Below are positions 1 to 9,345 of a DNA stretch of 64,000 nt, piece by piece. The stretch covers positions 105,621 to 169,620 of the forward strand of contig NZ_JAAZUI010000004.1 of assembly GCF_012524075.1 (NCBI RefSeq), in the 5' to 3' direction. The notes below the pieces were generated by a model. The model was given only the letters and a program-made list of their open reading frames with translations, was not told the DNA's origin and made no database searches. This DNA is from Lutibacter sp. B1 (GTDB taxonomy: Bacteria > Bacteroidota > Bacteroidia > Flavobacteriales > Flavobacteriaceae). The position numbers were made by a program, and so were the translations under genes. Within the stretch, counting starts at the first letter, position 1; each line of letters starts with the position of its first letter.

Positions 1-950
1 TTTAGAAAAAATTGAGGCATAATTCGGTCAAGAGTCATTCGTTCCAATAAACCTGAAACACCTACAAAACTTGTTAAAACAGCACCACTTAAAACTAAAA
101 AGGCATCAACAGCAACTAAAGTTGCAACCCAATTACCACCAACATGATTTGTCATTTCTATCAATAATGTATTTTGATAAGCATCGCTTTGTAAAACAGG
201 AATTGTAAATAATGCCAAAGCCAAAATTGCCATTAACGGATTTATTATACTTACAATAGCCCACATATTTCTTAGCGTTTTTGGAAAAACACCATGTTTT
301 TGTTCTTCAACAAAGTTAGCTGAACTTTCAAAACCTGAAACTCCTAACATAGAAGCCGCAAAACCAAAAAATATTGCGTTGGTAATACTGCCTCCTTTTA
401 TTGAAAAATGCCAATTCTCAAAAAACAAATCAACACCATTATAGGTTAAATAGTAAAAAATAAACCCGGCTAAAATAGCAAGTGATGTTAAATGAAATAG
501 AAAAATTCCAATAGCTACTTTTGCTGATTCTGTTATACCTCCAATAGTAAGTAATGCAAAAACCAGCAGTAAACAAATTGTTGCTATAATAATTGGCATT
601 GAAGGGATTAAATGATGTAAATAATGTATTGCTTCGTTGGCAGAAATTACTGCAGTAGCCATGTACGACAATAATGTTAAGGTTGCAGCAAATGAAGCCA
701 TCGATTTACTTGTAGTATTAAGTAATGCATTATAGGCTCCTCCGTTTAAAGGTAGCGCACCAACAACCTCTCCGTAAATTTTTCTAAAAAGAAATAATAC
801 GAAAGAGACAATAAGTAATGTTATCCATGCATATTGGCCGGCAAAGGCAATGGCAAGAGCTGATACGTATAAAACGGAAGAACTAATGTCGTTACCACAA
901 ATTGCTGTTGCTGCCAGCTCGTTTAACTTTTTGTGGACTTTAGTTTCCAT
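1..950 (-). CDS. APC-family amino acid permease, C-terminus beyond window
   Basis: The reading frame is open from an ATG at 948-950 to the window edge, giving 316 visible residues without a stop. The translation begins METKVHKKLNELAATAICG and continues as alternating long hydrophobic segments (at least eight in view). It has the glycine-rich first helix and a GFESSANFVEEQK-like stretch typical of amino acid-polyamine-organocation permeases. These are inner-membrane secondary transporters for amino acids or related amines; the substrate cannot be read from the sequence. The start lies 9 bases after the aspS stop codon on the same strand, so the two are probably cotranscribed. The C-terminal part is missing only because the window ends. 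Confidence 0.85.
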   Translation of the reverse strand, partial: METKVHKKLNELAATAICGNDISSSVLYVSALAIAFAGQYAWITLLIVSFVLFLFRKIYGEVVGALPLNGGAYNALLNTTSKSMASFAATLTLLSYMATAVISANEAIHYLHHLIPSMPIIIATICLLLVFALLTIGGITESAKVAIGIFLFHLTSLAILAGFIFYYLTYNGVDLFFENWHFSIKGGSITNAIFFGFAASMLGVSGFESSANFVEEQKHGVFPKTLRNMWAIVSIINPLMAILALALFTIPVLQSDAYQNTLLIEMTNHVGGNWVATLVAVDAFLVLSGAVLTSFVGVSGLLERMTLDRIMPQFFL

Positions 951-959
951 GTTTAAAAT

Positions 960-2708
960 TTATAAGTCTATTTTTAAATTCAATTCTTTTAATTGTTCAT
1001 CATCAATAGCAGAAGGAGCGTCAATCATTACATCTCTACCACTATTGTTTTTAGGAAATGCTATAAAATCTCTAATGGTTTCTTGTCCGCCTAAAATTGC
1101 TACCAATCTATCTAAACCAAAAGCTATACCGCCGTGAGGAGGAGCTCCAAACTCAAAAGCATTCATTAAAAAGCCAAATTGTTCCTTGGCTTTTTCAGGA
1201 GTAAAACCTAAATGATTAAACATTAAGGCTTGTGTAGCTTTATCGTGAATTCTAATTGAACCACCACCTATTTCATTTCCGTTTAAAACCAAATCATAAG
1301 CATTTGCTCTTACTTTTCCGGGATCGGTATCTAACAATGCAATATCTTGTGGTTTAGGTGATGTAAAAGGATGGTGCATAGCGTGGTAACGTTTAGTTTC
1401 TTCATCCCATTCCAATAAAGGAAAATCAACCACCCAAAGTGGTGCAAAAACATTTGATTTACGCAAACCTAAACGCGTAGCCATTTCCATACGTAAAGCA
1501 CTTAGTTGAGCTCTAACTTTATCTGTTTCACCTGAAAGGAGACAAATTAAATCACCCGGTTTAGCACCTGTAATTGTAGCCCAGTTTGCTAAATCATTTT
1601 GATCATAAAACTTATCAACAGATGATTTGTAAGTTCCATCTTCATTACAACGAACATATACCATTCCTAAAGCACCAACTTGCGGACGTTTTACCCAATC
1701 AATCAGTTTATCAATTTCTTTTCTTGTATAACTATTTGCTTCAGGAACAGCAATTCCAACAACCAATTCGGCATTATTAAAAACACCAAAATCTTTATGT
1801 TTTGCTACTTCGTTTAATTCACCAAATTCCATTCCAAATCTAATATCAGGCTTGTCGTTTCCGTAGCGTCTCATAGCTTCATCAAACGACATTCTTGGAA
1901 ATTTATCAACCTCAACACCATTTACTTCTTTTAATAAGTGTCGTGTTAAACCTTCAAAAGTGTTTAAAATATCTTCTTGCTCAACAAAAGCCATTTCACA
2001 GTCAATTTGCGTAAATTCCGGCTGTCTGTCGGCACGTAAATCTTCATCTCTAAAACATTTTACAATCTGAAAGTATTTATCCATTCCGCCAACCATTAGC
2101 AACTGCTTAAAAGTTTGTGGAGATTGAGGTAATGCATAAAACTGACCTTCATTCATTCGGCTTGGTACCACAAAATCACGCGCACCTTCAGGAGTAGATT
2201 TTATCAAATAAGGAGTTTCAACTTCAATAAAACCTTCATCAGAAAGGTACTTTCTGGTTTCCATAGCCACCTTATGGCGAAACATTAAGTTGTTTTTTAC
2301 CGGATTTCTTCTAATATCCAAATAACGATATTTCATTCTAAGCTCATCACCACCATCAGTTTGGTCTTCAATAGTAAAAGGCGGAACAATAGATTTGTTT
2401 AAAATAGTAAGTTCTTTAACTAAAATTTCAACATCACCTGTAGGCATATTGCTGTTTTTAGATACACGCTCTATAACTTCGCCTTTAACCTGAATTACAA
2501 ATTCTCTTCCTAGAGTTTTTGCGCGGTTTACCATTTCTTTAGGTGTACGCTCTTCATCAAAAATAAGCTGCGTAATTCCGTATCTATCGCGCAAATCAAC
2601 CCAAATCATAAAACCTTTATCACGAGATTTTTGTACCCATCCGGCCAAAGTCACCGTTTGCCCTACATTTTCTATTCGTAATTCTCCGTTAGAATGTGTC
2701 CTGTACAT
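960..2708 (-). CDS. aspS: Aspartate--tRNA ligase
   Basis: A 582-residue class II aminoacyl-tRNA synthetase charging tRNA-Asp in the cytoplasm. Visible are the N-terminal OB-fold anticodon-binding domain ([20 protein letters not shown], about residues 20-40), the class II motif 2 region ([18 protein letters not shown]), a bacterial-type insertion domain, and motif 3 ([13 protein letters not shown]) near the end. Length fits the bacterial aspS family. A longer in-frame start at 2735 exists, but it lies inside a good -7 promoter box (2733-2740), so the ATG at 2706-2708 ([10 protein letters not shown]) is chosen. A permease gene follows 9 bases downstream. Confidence 0.97.
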   Translation of the reverse strand: MYRTHSNGELRIENVGQTVTLAGWVQKSRDKGFMIWVDLRDRYGITQLIFDEERTPKEMVNRAKTLGREFVIQVKGEVIERVSKNSNMPTGDVEILVKELTILNKSIVPPFTIEDQTDGGDELRMKYRYLDIRRNPVKNNLMFRHKVAMETRKYLSDEGFIEVETPYLIKSTPEGARDFVVPSRMNEGQFYALPQSPQTFKQLLMVGGMDKYFQIVKCFRDEDLRADRQPEFTQIDCEMAFVEQEDILNTFEGLTRHLLKEVNGVEVDKFPRMSFDEAMRRYGNDKPDIRFGMEFGELNEVAKHKDFGVFNNAELVVGIAVPEANSYTRKEIDKLIDWVKRPQVGALGMVYVRCNEDGTYKSSVDKFYDQNDLANWATITGAKPGDLICLLSGETDKVRAQLSALRMEMATRLGLRKSNVFAPLWVVDFPLLEWDEETKRYHAMHHPFTSPKPQDIALLDTDPGKVRANAYDLVLNGNEIGGGSIRIHDKATQALMFNHLGFTPEKAKEQFGFLMNAFEFGAPPHGGIAFGLDRLVAILGGQETIRDFIAFPKNNSGRDVMIDAPSAIDDEQLKELNLKIDL

Positions 2709-2732
2709 TGTATTTTTTTTAAAAAGAATGTG

Positions 2733-2740
2733 CAAATTTA
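2733..2740 (-). promoter_or_regulatory. Predicted -7 box for aspS
   Basis: On the minus strand this reads TAAATTTG, a full match to the Bacteroidetes -7 consensus TAnnTTTG, 25 bases upstream of the chosen aspS ATG. It also argues against the longer start at 2735. Confidence 0.6.
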
Positions 2741-2779
2741 ATCAATTCCAATATAGTATAAGCAGTAATTAATTATTTT

Positions 2780-2875
2780 TTGGGCGTTCCATTTGCAAAA
2801 GCAAATGTCAGGCTCTCGGCACTCGCTTTTTAGCTGTTGCTAAAAGAGCTCATACAAAGCCTCCATCCTTAACGC
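2780..2875. repeat. GGGCGTTCC...AACGC dispersed intergenic element
   Basis: A non-coding stretch beginning TTGGGCGTTCC and ending CCTTAACGC. It holds two perfect hairpins: CATTTGC/GCAAATG (2790-2796 and 2801-2807, loop AAAA) and TTTTAGC/GCTAAAA (2828-2834 and 2839-2845, loop TGTT). Its base composition is richer in GC than the flanks. The GGGCGTTCC head, the 'tcaggctctcggc' stretch and the terminal AACGC resemble a family of repeats I recall from other flavobacterial intergenic regions. Family membership comes from memory; the hairpins are read directly. Confidence 0.5.
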
Positions 2876-2945
2876 AAAACGGTTAAAACGCAAATTTTAT
2901 GAAAACATTAAAGCTATTATTATAATTAGGTAATATAAACATCAT

Positions 2946-2953
2946 TATATTTG
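2946..2953 (+). promoter_or_regulatory. Predicted -7 box for acyl-CoA synthetase gene
   Basis: TATATTTG matches TAnnTTTG, 41 bases upstream of the ATG at 2995. No clear -33 TTTG box was found at the expected distance. Confidence 0.5.
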
Positions 2954-2994
2954 CATTCGCTTTAGTTTAAAGCACAACAATTTAATTTAAAAGT

Positions 2995-4791
2995 ATGGGT
3001 TACAAGCATATTGGAGGATTCATTAAAGAAAGAGCAGCAAAGTACCAACAAAAAAATGCCCTTTATTACAAAGGTAAAACAACTAAAGATTGGATAGGAA
3101 TTTCTTGGATAGCATTAGAAGAAAAAATGCAAAAAACATCCAAAGCTTTAGTTCACTTCGGAATACAAGAACATCAAAATATAGCTATTTTTTCTCAAAA
3201 TAAACCGGAATGGATTATTGCAGATTTAGCCATAATGGCGATAAGAGGCGTTACTGTACCGCTCTACGCTACAAATTCAAAAGCTGAAGTTGAATACATA
3301 GTAAATGATGCTGAAATTAGTGTATTGTTTGTTGGTGAGCAAGAACAGTTTGATAAAGCAATTGAACTTTCAAAAACGAATAAATATTTAAAACTAATAG
3401 TTGCTTTTGATACTAAAATCGATCTAAAAAATGCTGCAAACGCTGTATATTTTAACGATTTTATTGAACAACCGTTTACCAAATCTGTAGAAACAGAACT
3501 TCAAAAAAGATATTACGAAAGTGAATTGGACGATTTGGCAAGTATTATTTACACATCCGGTACTACAGGAGAGCCAAAAGGTGTTATGCTAAATCACCAT
3601 AATTTTTCTGAAGTTTTAGAAGCACATGATTATGATTTAAACGTTACTGATGAAGATACTTCATTAGGATTTTTACCTTTAAGCCACGTGTATGAACGTA
3701 CTTGGGTGTTGTTTTGTTTGTATAAAGGAGTTTCAATTTATATCAATCAAAATCCAAAATTAATAGCCAAAGTAATACAAGAAGTTAAGCCAACTTTAAT
3801 GTGTACAGTACCACGTATTTTTGAAAAAATTTACGCAGCTATTGACGATAAAAGTAAGGAAGCTTCCCCTATAAAAAAGAAATTTATGGTTTGGGGATTA
3901 AAAGTGGGTAATAATTACTACAACTGGCATAAAAGAATTGACAAACCGGTTCCTTTCATTTTAAAATTAAAATACAAAATAGCACATAAGTTGGTGTTAA
4001 GTACATTGCAAGGTGTATTTGGTGGAAGAATCAAATTTATGCCATGCGGAGGTGCTCCTTTATCAAAAGAATTGGTTAAGTTTTTTCACTCCTTCGGTTT
4101 AAATATCAAATGTGGTTATGGTTTAACTGAAACTACAGCAACGGTAAGTTTATTTAGCGATACAAATTTCGAATTTAACTCAGCCGGAAAACCTTTAAAA
4201 GGCACACAAGTTAAAATTGGAGAAAACAACGAAATTTTAGTAAAAGGTCCCGGTGTAATGCAAGGCTATTACAAAAAGCCTGAAGAAACAGCTAAAGTTT
4301 TTAAAAACGGATGGTTTTGTACAGGCGATGCAGGTAAAATTGATGAAAAAGGTAATTTAATTATTACCGACAGAATTAAAGATTTAATGAAAACTTCCGG
4401 AGGAAAATACATTGCTCCTCAAAAACTGGAAACTGCCCTAATCAACGATTCTTTTATTGAGCAAATTGCCGTAATTGGTGATCAACAAAAATATGTAACC
4501 GCTTTAGCAGTTCCAAGTTTTGAAAATTTAAAAGAATATGCTTTAAAACACAAAATAAACTTTAACACTATTGAAGAGTTAATTGCTCACAATCAAATTA
4601 AAGATATGTTTGAAAAACGTTTTGAAGAATTACAAAGAGAATTTTCTGTTTTTGAAAAAATTAAAAAATTTACTTTATTACCAAAAGAGTTTAGTATTGA
4701 AGCCGGTGAAATAACTGCAACACTTAAGTTAAAGCGTAAAGTTATTGAACAAAGATATCATGAGCTCATCAAAAAAATGTATGCAGAATAA
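2995..4791 (+). CDS. Long-chain fatty acid--CoA ligase (AMP-forming)
   Basis: A 598-residue member of the AMP-dependent synthetase/ligase superfamily that activates fatty acids to acyl-CoA via an acyl-adenylate. Seen: the P-loop-like motif YTSGTTGEPKGVML at about residue 186, the A5 motif GYGLTETTATVS at about residue 374, and the hinge and C-terminal motifs TGDAGKIDEKGNLIITDRIKD and KTSGGKYIAPQKLE. The length and the extended GGKYIAPQ region fit the FadD15/long-chain subgroup, not the short-chain acetate enzymes. It probably acts at the inner membrane face in fatty-acid uptake, beta-oxidation or lipid recycling. rsmI follows 39 bases downstream. Confidence 0.92.
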   Translation: MGYKHIGGFIKERAAKYQQKNALYYKGKTTKDWIGISWIALEEKMQKTSKALVHFGIQEHQNIAIFSQNKPEWIIADLAIMAIRGVTVPLYATNSKAEVEYIVNDAEISVLFVGEQEQFDKAIELSKTNKYLKLIVAFDTKIDLKNAANAVYFNDFIEQPFTKSVETELQKRYYESELDDLASIIYTSGTTGEPKGVMLNHHNFSEVLEAHDYDLNVTDEDTSLGFLPLSHVYERTWVLFCLYKGVSIYINQNPKLIAKVIQEVKPTLMCTVPRIFEKIYAAIDDKSKEASPIKKKFMVWGLKVGNNYYNWHKRIDKPVPFILKLKYKIAHKLVLSTLQGVFGGRIKFMPCGGAPLSKELVKFFHSFGLNIKCGYGLTETTATVSLFSDTNFEFNSAGKPLKGTQVKIGENNEILVKGPGVMQGYYKKPEETAKVFKNGWFCTGDAGKIDEKGNLIITDRIKDLMKTSGGKYIAPQKLETALINDSFIEQIAVIGDQQKYVTALAVPSFENLKEYALKHKINFNTIEELIAHNQIKDMFEKRFEELQREFSVFEKIKKFTLLPKEFSIEAGEITATLKLKRKVIEQRYHELIKKMYAE

Positions 4792-4830
4792 CAACTTTAT
4801 GTTGTATTTTTAATTCAAAACTTTCAGATT

Positions 4831-5505
4831 TTGGACTCAAAATTATATTTAGTACCTACACCTATCGGTAATTTAGAAGATATGACTTTTAGAGCTGTAA
4901 AAGTTTTAAAAGAAGTTGATGTTATTTTAGCAGAAGATACGCGTACAAGCGGTAAGTTATTAAAACATTTAGAAATTACAACACCTATGCAAAGTCACCA
5001 TATGCATAATGAGCATAAAATGGTTGACAGAATTGTACAACGTATTAAAAATGGTGAAACAATAGCGTTAATTTCTGATGCCGGTACACCCGCAATTTCA
5101 GATCCCGGTTTTTTACTAAGTAGAGCTTGTATTGAAGCAGGTATAGAAATTGAATGTTTGCCCGGTGCCACAGCTTTTGTTCCTGCATTGGTAAACAGTG
5201 GTTTGCCAAATGATAAATTTGTTTTTGAAGGTTTTTTACCGGTAAAAAAAGGAAGACAAACGCGTTTAACTTTTTTAGCTGAAGAAACCAGAACAATGAT
5301 TTTTTATGAATCTCCACATAAATTAGTAAAAACGCTAACCAATTTTGCCGAATATTTTGGTGAAGAGCGTCCAATTTCCGTTTCGCGTGAATTAACTAAA
5401 TTGTACGAAGAAACAGTTCGGGGAACTGTTGCCGAAGCAATTGTACATTTTACCAATAAACCGCCAAAAGGTGAATTTGTTATTGTAGTTGGTGGAAAAA
5501 AATAA
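4831..5505 (+). CDS. rsmI: 16S rRNA (cytidine(1402)-2'-O)-methyltransferase
   Basis: A 224-residue tetrapyrrole-methylase-fold SAM enzyme that 2'-O-methylates C1402 in the ribosomal decoding site. The N-terminal LYLVPTPIGNLEDMTFRA, the AEDTRTSGKLLKHL block and the SDAGTPAISDPG glycine-rich motif are characteristic of RsmI. The start used is TTG at 4831; no in-frame ATG lies close upstream and the family motif begins only five residues in, so TTG is the likely real start. The gene is slightly shorter than the E. coli enzyme because it lacks the C-terminal extension, as is usual in Bacteroidetes. Confidence 0.93.
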   Translation: MDSKLYLVPTPIGNLEDMTFRAVKVLKEVDVILAEDTRTSGKLLKHLEITTPMQSHHMHNEHKMVDRIVQRIKNGETIALISDAGTPAISDPGFLLSRACIEAGIEIECLPGATAFVPALVNSGLPNDKFVFEGFLPVKKGRQTRLTFLAEETRTMIFYESPHKLVKTLTNFAEYFGEERPISVSRELTKLYEETVRGTVAEAIVHFTNKPPKGEFVIVVGGKK

Positions 5506-5506
5506 T

Positions 5507-5701
5507 TTATTCTTCTATATCAAATAAATATTCAACCGTAACATTAAAAAACCGAGCCATTTTTATAGCTAAAGTAACAGATGGGTTAAATTTATTCTTT
5601 TCAATTGCGTGTATAGTTTGCCTCGATACATTTAACTTTTCAGCCAAATCAGCTTGAGTTAAATCATGTCTTGCACGTTCTACTTTTACTAGATTCTTCA
5701 T
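5507..5701 (-). CDS. Small XRE-family (Cro/CI-like) transcriptional regulator
   Basis: A 64-residue protein consisting of a single helix-turn-helix domain: residues about 10-45 carry LTQADLAEKLNVSRQTIHAIE, followed by the NPSVTLAIKMARFFNVTVEYLF pattern of short XRE regulators. Its ATG overlaps the stop codon of the upstream membrane-protein gene by one base (TAATG on the minus strand), so the two are translationally coupled. In such two-gene units the small regulator usually controls its own operon; that role is inferred here. Confidence 0.9.
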   Translation of the reverse strand: MKNLVKVERARHDLTQADLAEKLNVSRQTIHAIEKNKFNPSVTLAIKMARFFNVTVEYLFDIEE

Positions 5702-6144
5702 TAATCCATTCTTTTTTTAATTGAAAAAATGGTAAAATAAAATATTAGATAAATCATTATAAAATAATCTAAAGTTAATTTTAAATCTTTTGAAAAAGAA
5801 TATAACAAAATAGAAAGTATCAATCCAATAATTGCTGAAAGTTGATAAGATTCTAATCGTAATTTGTCAATATAATCATCTTCTATTTTCTCTTTTGAAA
5901 TCATATAAATCAGTATGCCAATAATTCCTAATATTTCAAAGAAATGAGTTAAGTTTTCTCCAAAATAGGATGAAAATGTAAATACGTTTTCATTTATTGG
6001 GAGTATGTGATTTCTACTACTGGCTACATTGTATCCTGAATTAAATCCATCAATAAAATCATCCCCAACACCCAAAAAGGAGAATACAAGAAATACAACT
6101 AATCCTAATTTTTTACACCAATTTGGTAATATTTGTAATTTCAT
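5701..6144 (-). CDS. Uncharacterised membrane protein coupled to XRE regulator
   Basis: A 147-residue protein with about four hydrophobic segments: residues ~12-28 (LGLVVFLVFSFLGVG), ~70-83 (FEILGIIGILIYMI), ~102-117 (LSAIIGLILSILLYSF) and ~124-140. I do not recognise a named family with certainty; DUF2178-like or similar small membrane proteins often accompany single-domain XRE regulators. It is the first gene of a two-gene operon, sharing a TAATG overlap with the regulator. A -7 box lies at 6162-6169. Function unknown; possibly a membrane sensor or a target of the regulator. Confidence 0.75.
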   Translation of the reverse strand: MKLQILPNWCKKLGLVVFLVFSFLGVGDDFIDGFNSGYNVASSRNHILPINENVFTFSSYFGENLTHFFEILGIIGILIYMISKEKIEDDYIDKLRLESYQLSAIIGLILSILLYSFSKDLKLTLDYFIMIYLIFYFTIFSIKKRMD

Positions 6145-6161
6145 AATCTATTATTTTTATA

Positions 6162-6169
6162 CAAATGTA
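6162..6169 (-). promoter_or_regulatory. Predicted -7 box for membrane protein/XRE operon
   Basis: Reads TACATTTG on the minus strand, a full match to TAnnTTTG, 17 bases upstream of the ATG at 6142-6144, so the transcript leader would be short. Confidence 0.5.
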
Positions 6170-6278
6170 AATAAAACTTTACATTTAGTTATAAAAAATA
6201 GAAAATAATTATAAAATTTATTAAGGATGATTTGAATAAAAAGCATCAAAAAGAGTATAGAATCAGCTCTATTTCCCT

Positions 6279-6845
6279 TTAAAAAGTTGTTGAATTTAAT
6301 TTATTTTTAAGTGATTTAACATCAATTGATTCAAGTAACTCTAATACATTTGGATATAATAGTTTATGATAACCAAAACGTTTATCAGTAAATTCTGCGA
6401 TAGCTTTATCTTTTGGCCAGTTTTCAAATACCATTCTGTAAGCAGCTACAATTACACCTGTTCTATCAGAGCCATACCAACAGTGTATAAGAATTGGTTT
6501 TTCTGCTTCTTTAATAATTTTTAATGACTCAAAAATATCGTTATTGCTAAATTTAGAAGTTTTTATAGGAAAATGCATTAATTTTAATTGAGTATTTTTT
6601 GATTTTTTTAAATCTTTATTCTTCTTTCTCAAATTAAGAACAGTTTTAATATCCGCATTTTCAATTTCTTGCATACCTTTTTTTGAAGGTTGCTCAGATC
6701 TATATAAAAAATCATTTAATTTATAGAGATTATCAAAATTAGCTGATTCTATTTTTTCAATTACAGGAATAGGATTACTACCAAAATTTATAGTAAAACT
6801 AAAAGAAAATACTGATAGTAAAACTATATATTTTAATTTTTGCAT
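6279..6845 (-). CDS. Exported dual-specificity/tyrosine phosphatase-like protein
   Basis: A 188-residue protein with an N-terminal hydrophobic signal (LKYIVLLSVFSFSFTINFG), then a cysteine-phosphatase domain. The signature loop HCWYGSDRTG is a complete CX5R motif with the catalytic cysteine at about residue 122 and arginine six residues later. The FLYRSEQPSKKGM segment and VLNLR strand resemble the Siw14/DSP-like 'fused DSP-PTPase' family found in bacterial envelopes. It likely removes phosphate from phosphoproteins, inositol phosphates or lipid-linked phosphates outside the cytoplasm; the substrate is not deducible. It stands alone between non-coding gaps of about 134 and 169 bases. Confidence 0.8.
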   Translation of the reverse strand: MQKLKYIVLLSVFSFSFTINFGSNPIPVIEKIESANFDNLYKLNDFLYRSEQPSKKGMQEIENADIKTVLNLRKKNKDLKKSKNTQLKLMHFPIKTSKFSNNDIFESLKIIKEAEKPILIHCWYGSDRTGVIVAAYRMVFENWPKDKAIAEFTDKRFGYHKLLYPNVLELLESIDVKSLKNKLNSTTF

Positions 6846-7014
6846 TGTTGTTGTATTTTTAGTTAACGATTTATAAGCAATAAGTTTAAAAATTATGAAT
6901 ACTGTAATTTTATCAATCGTGTGACATAGTGTTTTGTTGGTTTAATTATCAAAAATTAGACCATAAAATTTATGCTTGTAAAACAATAGCTTGTAATTTA
7001 ATTGAAACATTATT

Positions 7015-8175
7015 TTAATAACTCATTCCTACAATTTTTTCAACATCAGCAGGAGTTAATTTTTGGTATTCACCTAGTCCAAGCCAACCTCGTTCTGTAA
7101 AACGTTTTGAAATTATTTCAGCAGTTCCTTCATATTCATCAGTATATTCAGAAAGCTTCGTTTTAATATCTAAAGACTGGAAAAAATCTCTTGTTTTTTC
7201 AATTCCGGCTTTTGCTTTTTCTTCAGTAGTTCCTTCAGTAACATTCCAAACACGCTCTGCATATTGTGCCAATTTTTCCTTTTTACTTTCAAAATTATAG
7301 GTGTAATGGTTTGGTGCAATAATTGCTAAGGTTCTTGCATGATCTATGCCAAATAAAGCAGTTAGTTCGTGTCCCATTGCATGTACAGCCCAATCATTAG
7401 GCACTCCTTTTTGAATGAGTCCATTTAATGCCATAGTACAACTCCACATAAAATTTGCCGCAGCTTTATAGTCAGAAGGGTCTTTTATAATTGCAGGAGC
7501 CACTTCAATTAATGTTTGTAAAATGCTTTCAGCAAATCTGTCTTGTAATAAAGCGCCTATAGGATATGTCATGTATTGTTCTAAAACATGCGTATAAGCA
7601 TCTGTAACGCCGTTTGCCAATTGTCGTTTTGGAATTGAATGTACTACTTGTGGGTCCAAAATTGAAAATACAGGAAATAAACCGGGACCTCCCATAGCTA
7701 ATTTTTCTTTGGTTTCTTCACGGGTAATCACTGAGCCTGAATTCATTTCCGATCCGGTAGCAGGTAAAGTTAAAACTGTTCCAAATGGCATACCTTTTAA
7801 GGTGCGTACATTGTTAGCTAATATATCCCAAGGAGAATCGCCTTTATATAAAGCTGCAGCCGACAAAAACTTGGTTCCATCAATTACAGAACCTCCTCCA
7901 ACAGCTAATAAAAAAGTAATGTTTTCACTTTTAATCACTTTTAAAGCATCCAATAAAATTTCATATTCCGGATTTGCAGGAATTCCTCCAAATTCAACAA
8001 CTTCAAAGTTCGAAAGGGCTTTTTTTACTTGGTTGTAAATGCCATTCTTTTTAATACTTCCACCTCCGTAAAGCATTAATATTTTAGCATTTTCGGGTAT
8101 TTCTTTTGTAAGATTTTCTATTTGACCTTTGCCAAAAAGTATTTTGGTAGGGTTTATTAATTCAAAATTATTCAT
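7015..8175 (-). CDS. Iron-containing alcohol dehydrogenase (YqhD-like)
   Basis: A 386-residue member of the Fe-ADH family that reduces aldehydes with NAD(P)H. The nucleotide-binding region has LYGGGSIKKNG and AVGGGSVIDGTKF; metal ligands are expected in NGVTDAYTHVLEQY (Asp) and in HAMGHELTALFGIDHA (two His). The length and the GGGS(I/V)KKNGIYNQV start are closest to butanol dehydrogenase/YqhD aldehyde reductases, which scavenge short-chain and lipid-derived aldehydes. It is the last gene of the TetR-headed operon, 26 bases behind the flavin oxidoreductase. The reactive-aldehyde role is inferred from family and context. Confidence 0.92.
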   Translation of the reverse strand: MNNFELINPTKILFGKGQIENLTKEIPENAKILMLYGGGSIKKNGIYNQVKKALSNFEVVEFGGIPANPEYEILLDALKVIKSENITFLLAVGGGSVIDGTKFLSAAALYKGDSPWDILANNVRTLKGMPFGTVLTLPATGSEMNSGSVITREETKEKLAMGGPGLFPVFSILDPQVVHSIPKRQLANGVTDAYTHVLEQYMTYPIGALLQDRFAESILQTLIEVAPAIIKDPSDYKAAANFMWSCTMALNGLIQKGVPNDWAVHAMGHELTALFGIDHARTLAIIAPNHYTYNFESKKEKLAQYAERVWNVTEGTTEEKAKAGIEKTRDFFQSLDIKTKLSEYTDEYEGTAEIISKRFTERGWLGLGEYQKLTPADVEKIVGMSY

Positions 8176-8201
8176 AATAAGGAATTTATATTTTTATAGT
8201 A

Positions 8202-9329
8202 TTATTTTAAAGTAATCCATCCTGTTCTTGTAAGTAAACTATCCCACATTGGAATAGGTATTACTAAGCCTTTTTGATTATTTACATCTAATCCTGTTTC
8301 AATTAGTTCAGGAGTTTCATTTTTTACTTTATCTAACCAATTAGGTTCAATTAAAAGTTCACGACCTAAAGCAAATAAAGGAATCCCTGTTTTTAAAATT
8401 TTTTCAGCATCTCCAGGAGTACTAATACCTCCAACTGCAATAACAGGAATGGAACCGTTTAATTTTTCATAAATTAATAGTGTTCTAGAAGCAGTATCAT
8501 TTTTATCACGTAGAGAGCCACTCCAAAAATTCATGGTAGAAACATGTAAATAATCTAATTGTTTTTTAGATATAGCTTCTACTAATTCAAGAGTGTCTTC
8601 AATAGTAATTCCCGGATTTTCTATTTCTTCAGGAGAAATACGATAGCCTATTAAAAATGGTGTTTTCGCGTTTTCTTTTACGGCTTGTTTTACGGCATTA
8701 ATTACAGCTAAAGGGAATGTCATTCGTTTTTCTAAACTTCCGCCCCATTTATCTGTTCTTCTATTTGAATGAGGCGAGAAAAATTGTTGTATTAAATAAG
8801 TGTTTGCTCCATGAATTTCTACGCCATCAAAACCAGCTTCAATTGCTCTTCTAGTTGCATCTCCATAAGCTTGTATAGTTTTAATAATTTCATCTTCAGT
8901 CATTTTTCTAGGAACTTGAGTATCTTCTCTTTCAGCAGCTACAGCACTGGCACTTATAGATTGTTTGTCTAAAAGTTCATCCGGTGGACACATTCTTCCT
9001 CCATGATAAATTTGAATTACTGCTTTTCCACCATTTTCTTTTAACGTATCAGCAATACGCTTTAAACTTGGAATCATTTCATCTGTATGTGCACCTATTT
9101 GCCCGTGAAATCCTTTTCCTTCTCTTGTAACATAAGCACACGCTGTAATTAATAATTCGGCACCTTTGTTGCGTTTTCGGTAATAGACTATTTCGCTATC
9201 AGAAACAGTTCCGTCTTCATTACCGGAAAAAGTTGTCATTGGAGCCATTACAACTCTACTATCCAATTTAATTCCTGACACAGGAAAAGTGAAAGGAGAA
9301 AGTATATTTTTAAAATTTGAATTAGACAT
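8202..9329 (-). CDS. NADH:flavin oxidoreductase (Old Yellow Enzyme family)
   Basis: A 375-residue FMN-dependent TIM-barrel enzyme. Diagnostic pieces: VVMAPMTTFSGNEDGTVSD near the N-terminus, the active-site stretch DGVEIHGANTYLIQQFFSPH with NRRTDKWGGSLEKRM, and VIAVGGISTPGDAEKIL for phosphate binding. Such enzymes reduce activated C=C bonds (enones, enals, nitro-olefins). Length fits the single-domain class, without the Fe-S/FAD extension of 2,4-dienoyl-CoA reductase. It lies 16 bases after the nitroreductase and 26 before the Fe-ADH, forming a coherent reductive detoxification operon. Confidence 0.93.
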   Translation of the reverse strand: MSNSNFKNILSPFTFPVSGIKLDSRVVMAPMTTFSGNEDGTVSDSEIVYYRKRNKGAELLITACAYVTREGKGFHGQIGAHTDEMIPSLKRIADTLKENGGKAVIQIYHGGRMCPPDELLDKQSISASAVAAEREDTQVPRKMTEDEIIKTIQAYGDATRRAIEAGFDGVEIHGANTYLIQQFFSPHSNRRTDKWGGSLEKRMTFPLAVINAVKQAVKENAKTPFLIGYRISPEEIENPGITIEDTLELVEAISKKQLDYLHVSTMNFWSGSLRDKNDTASRTLLIYEKLNGSIPVIAVGGISTPGDAEKILKTGIPLFALGRELLIEPNWLDKVKNETPELIETGLDVNNQKGLVIPIPMWDSLLTRTGWITLK

Positions 9330-9345
9330 AATAAATCTCTTTTAA

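Noticed and set aside
2709..2735. Longer aspS N-terminus (MHILFKKNT...)
   Set aside because: The -7 promoter box at 2733-2740 covers this start, and the nine extra residues match no part of the family.
5045..5374. 109-codon minus-strand ORF inside rsmI
   Set aside because: It overlaps the conserved rsmI core completely and has low-complexity Leu/Phe-rich content typical of antisense frames.
5507..6144. Toxin-antitoxin pair
   Set aside because: The XRE partner is a four-segment membrane protein of 147 residues, not a recognisable toxin, and the gene order and overlap fit a simple autoregulated operon equally well.
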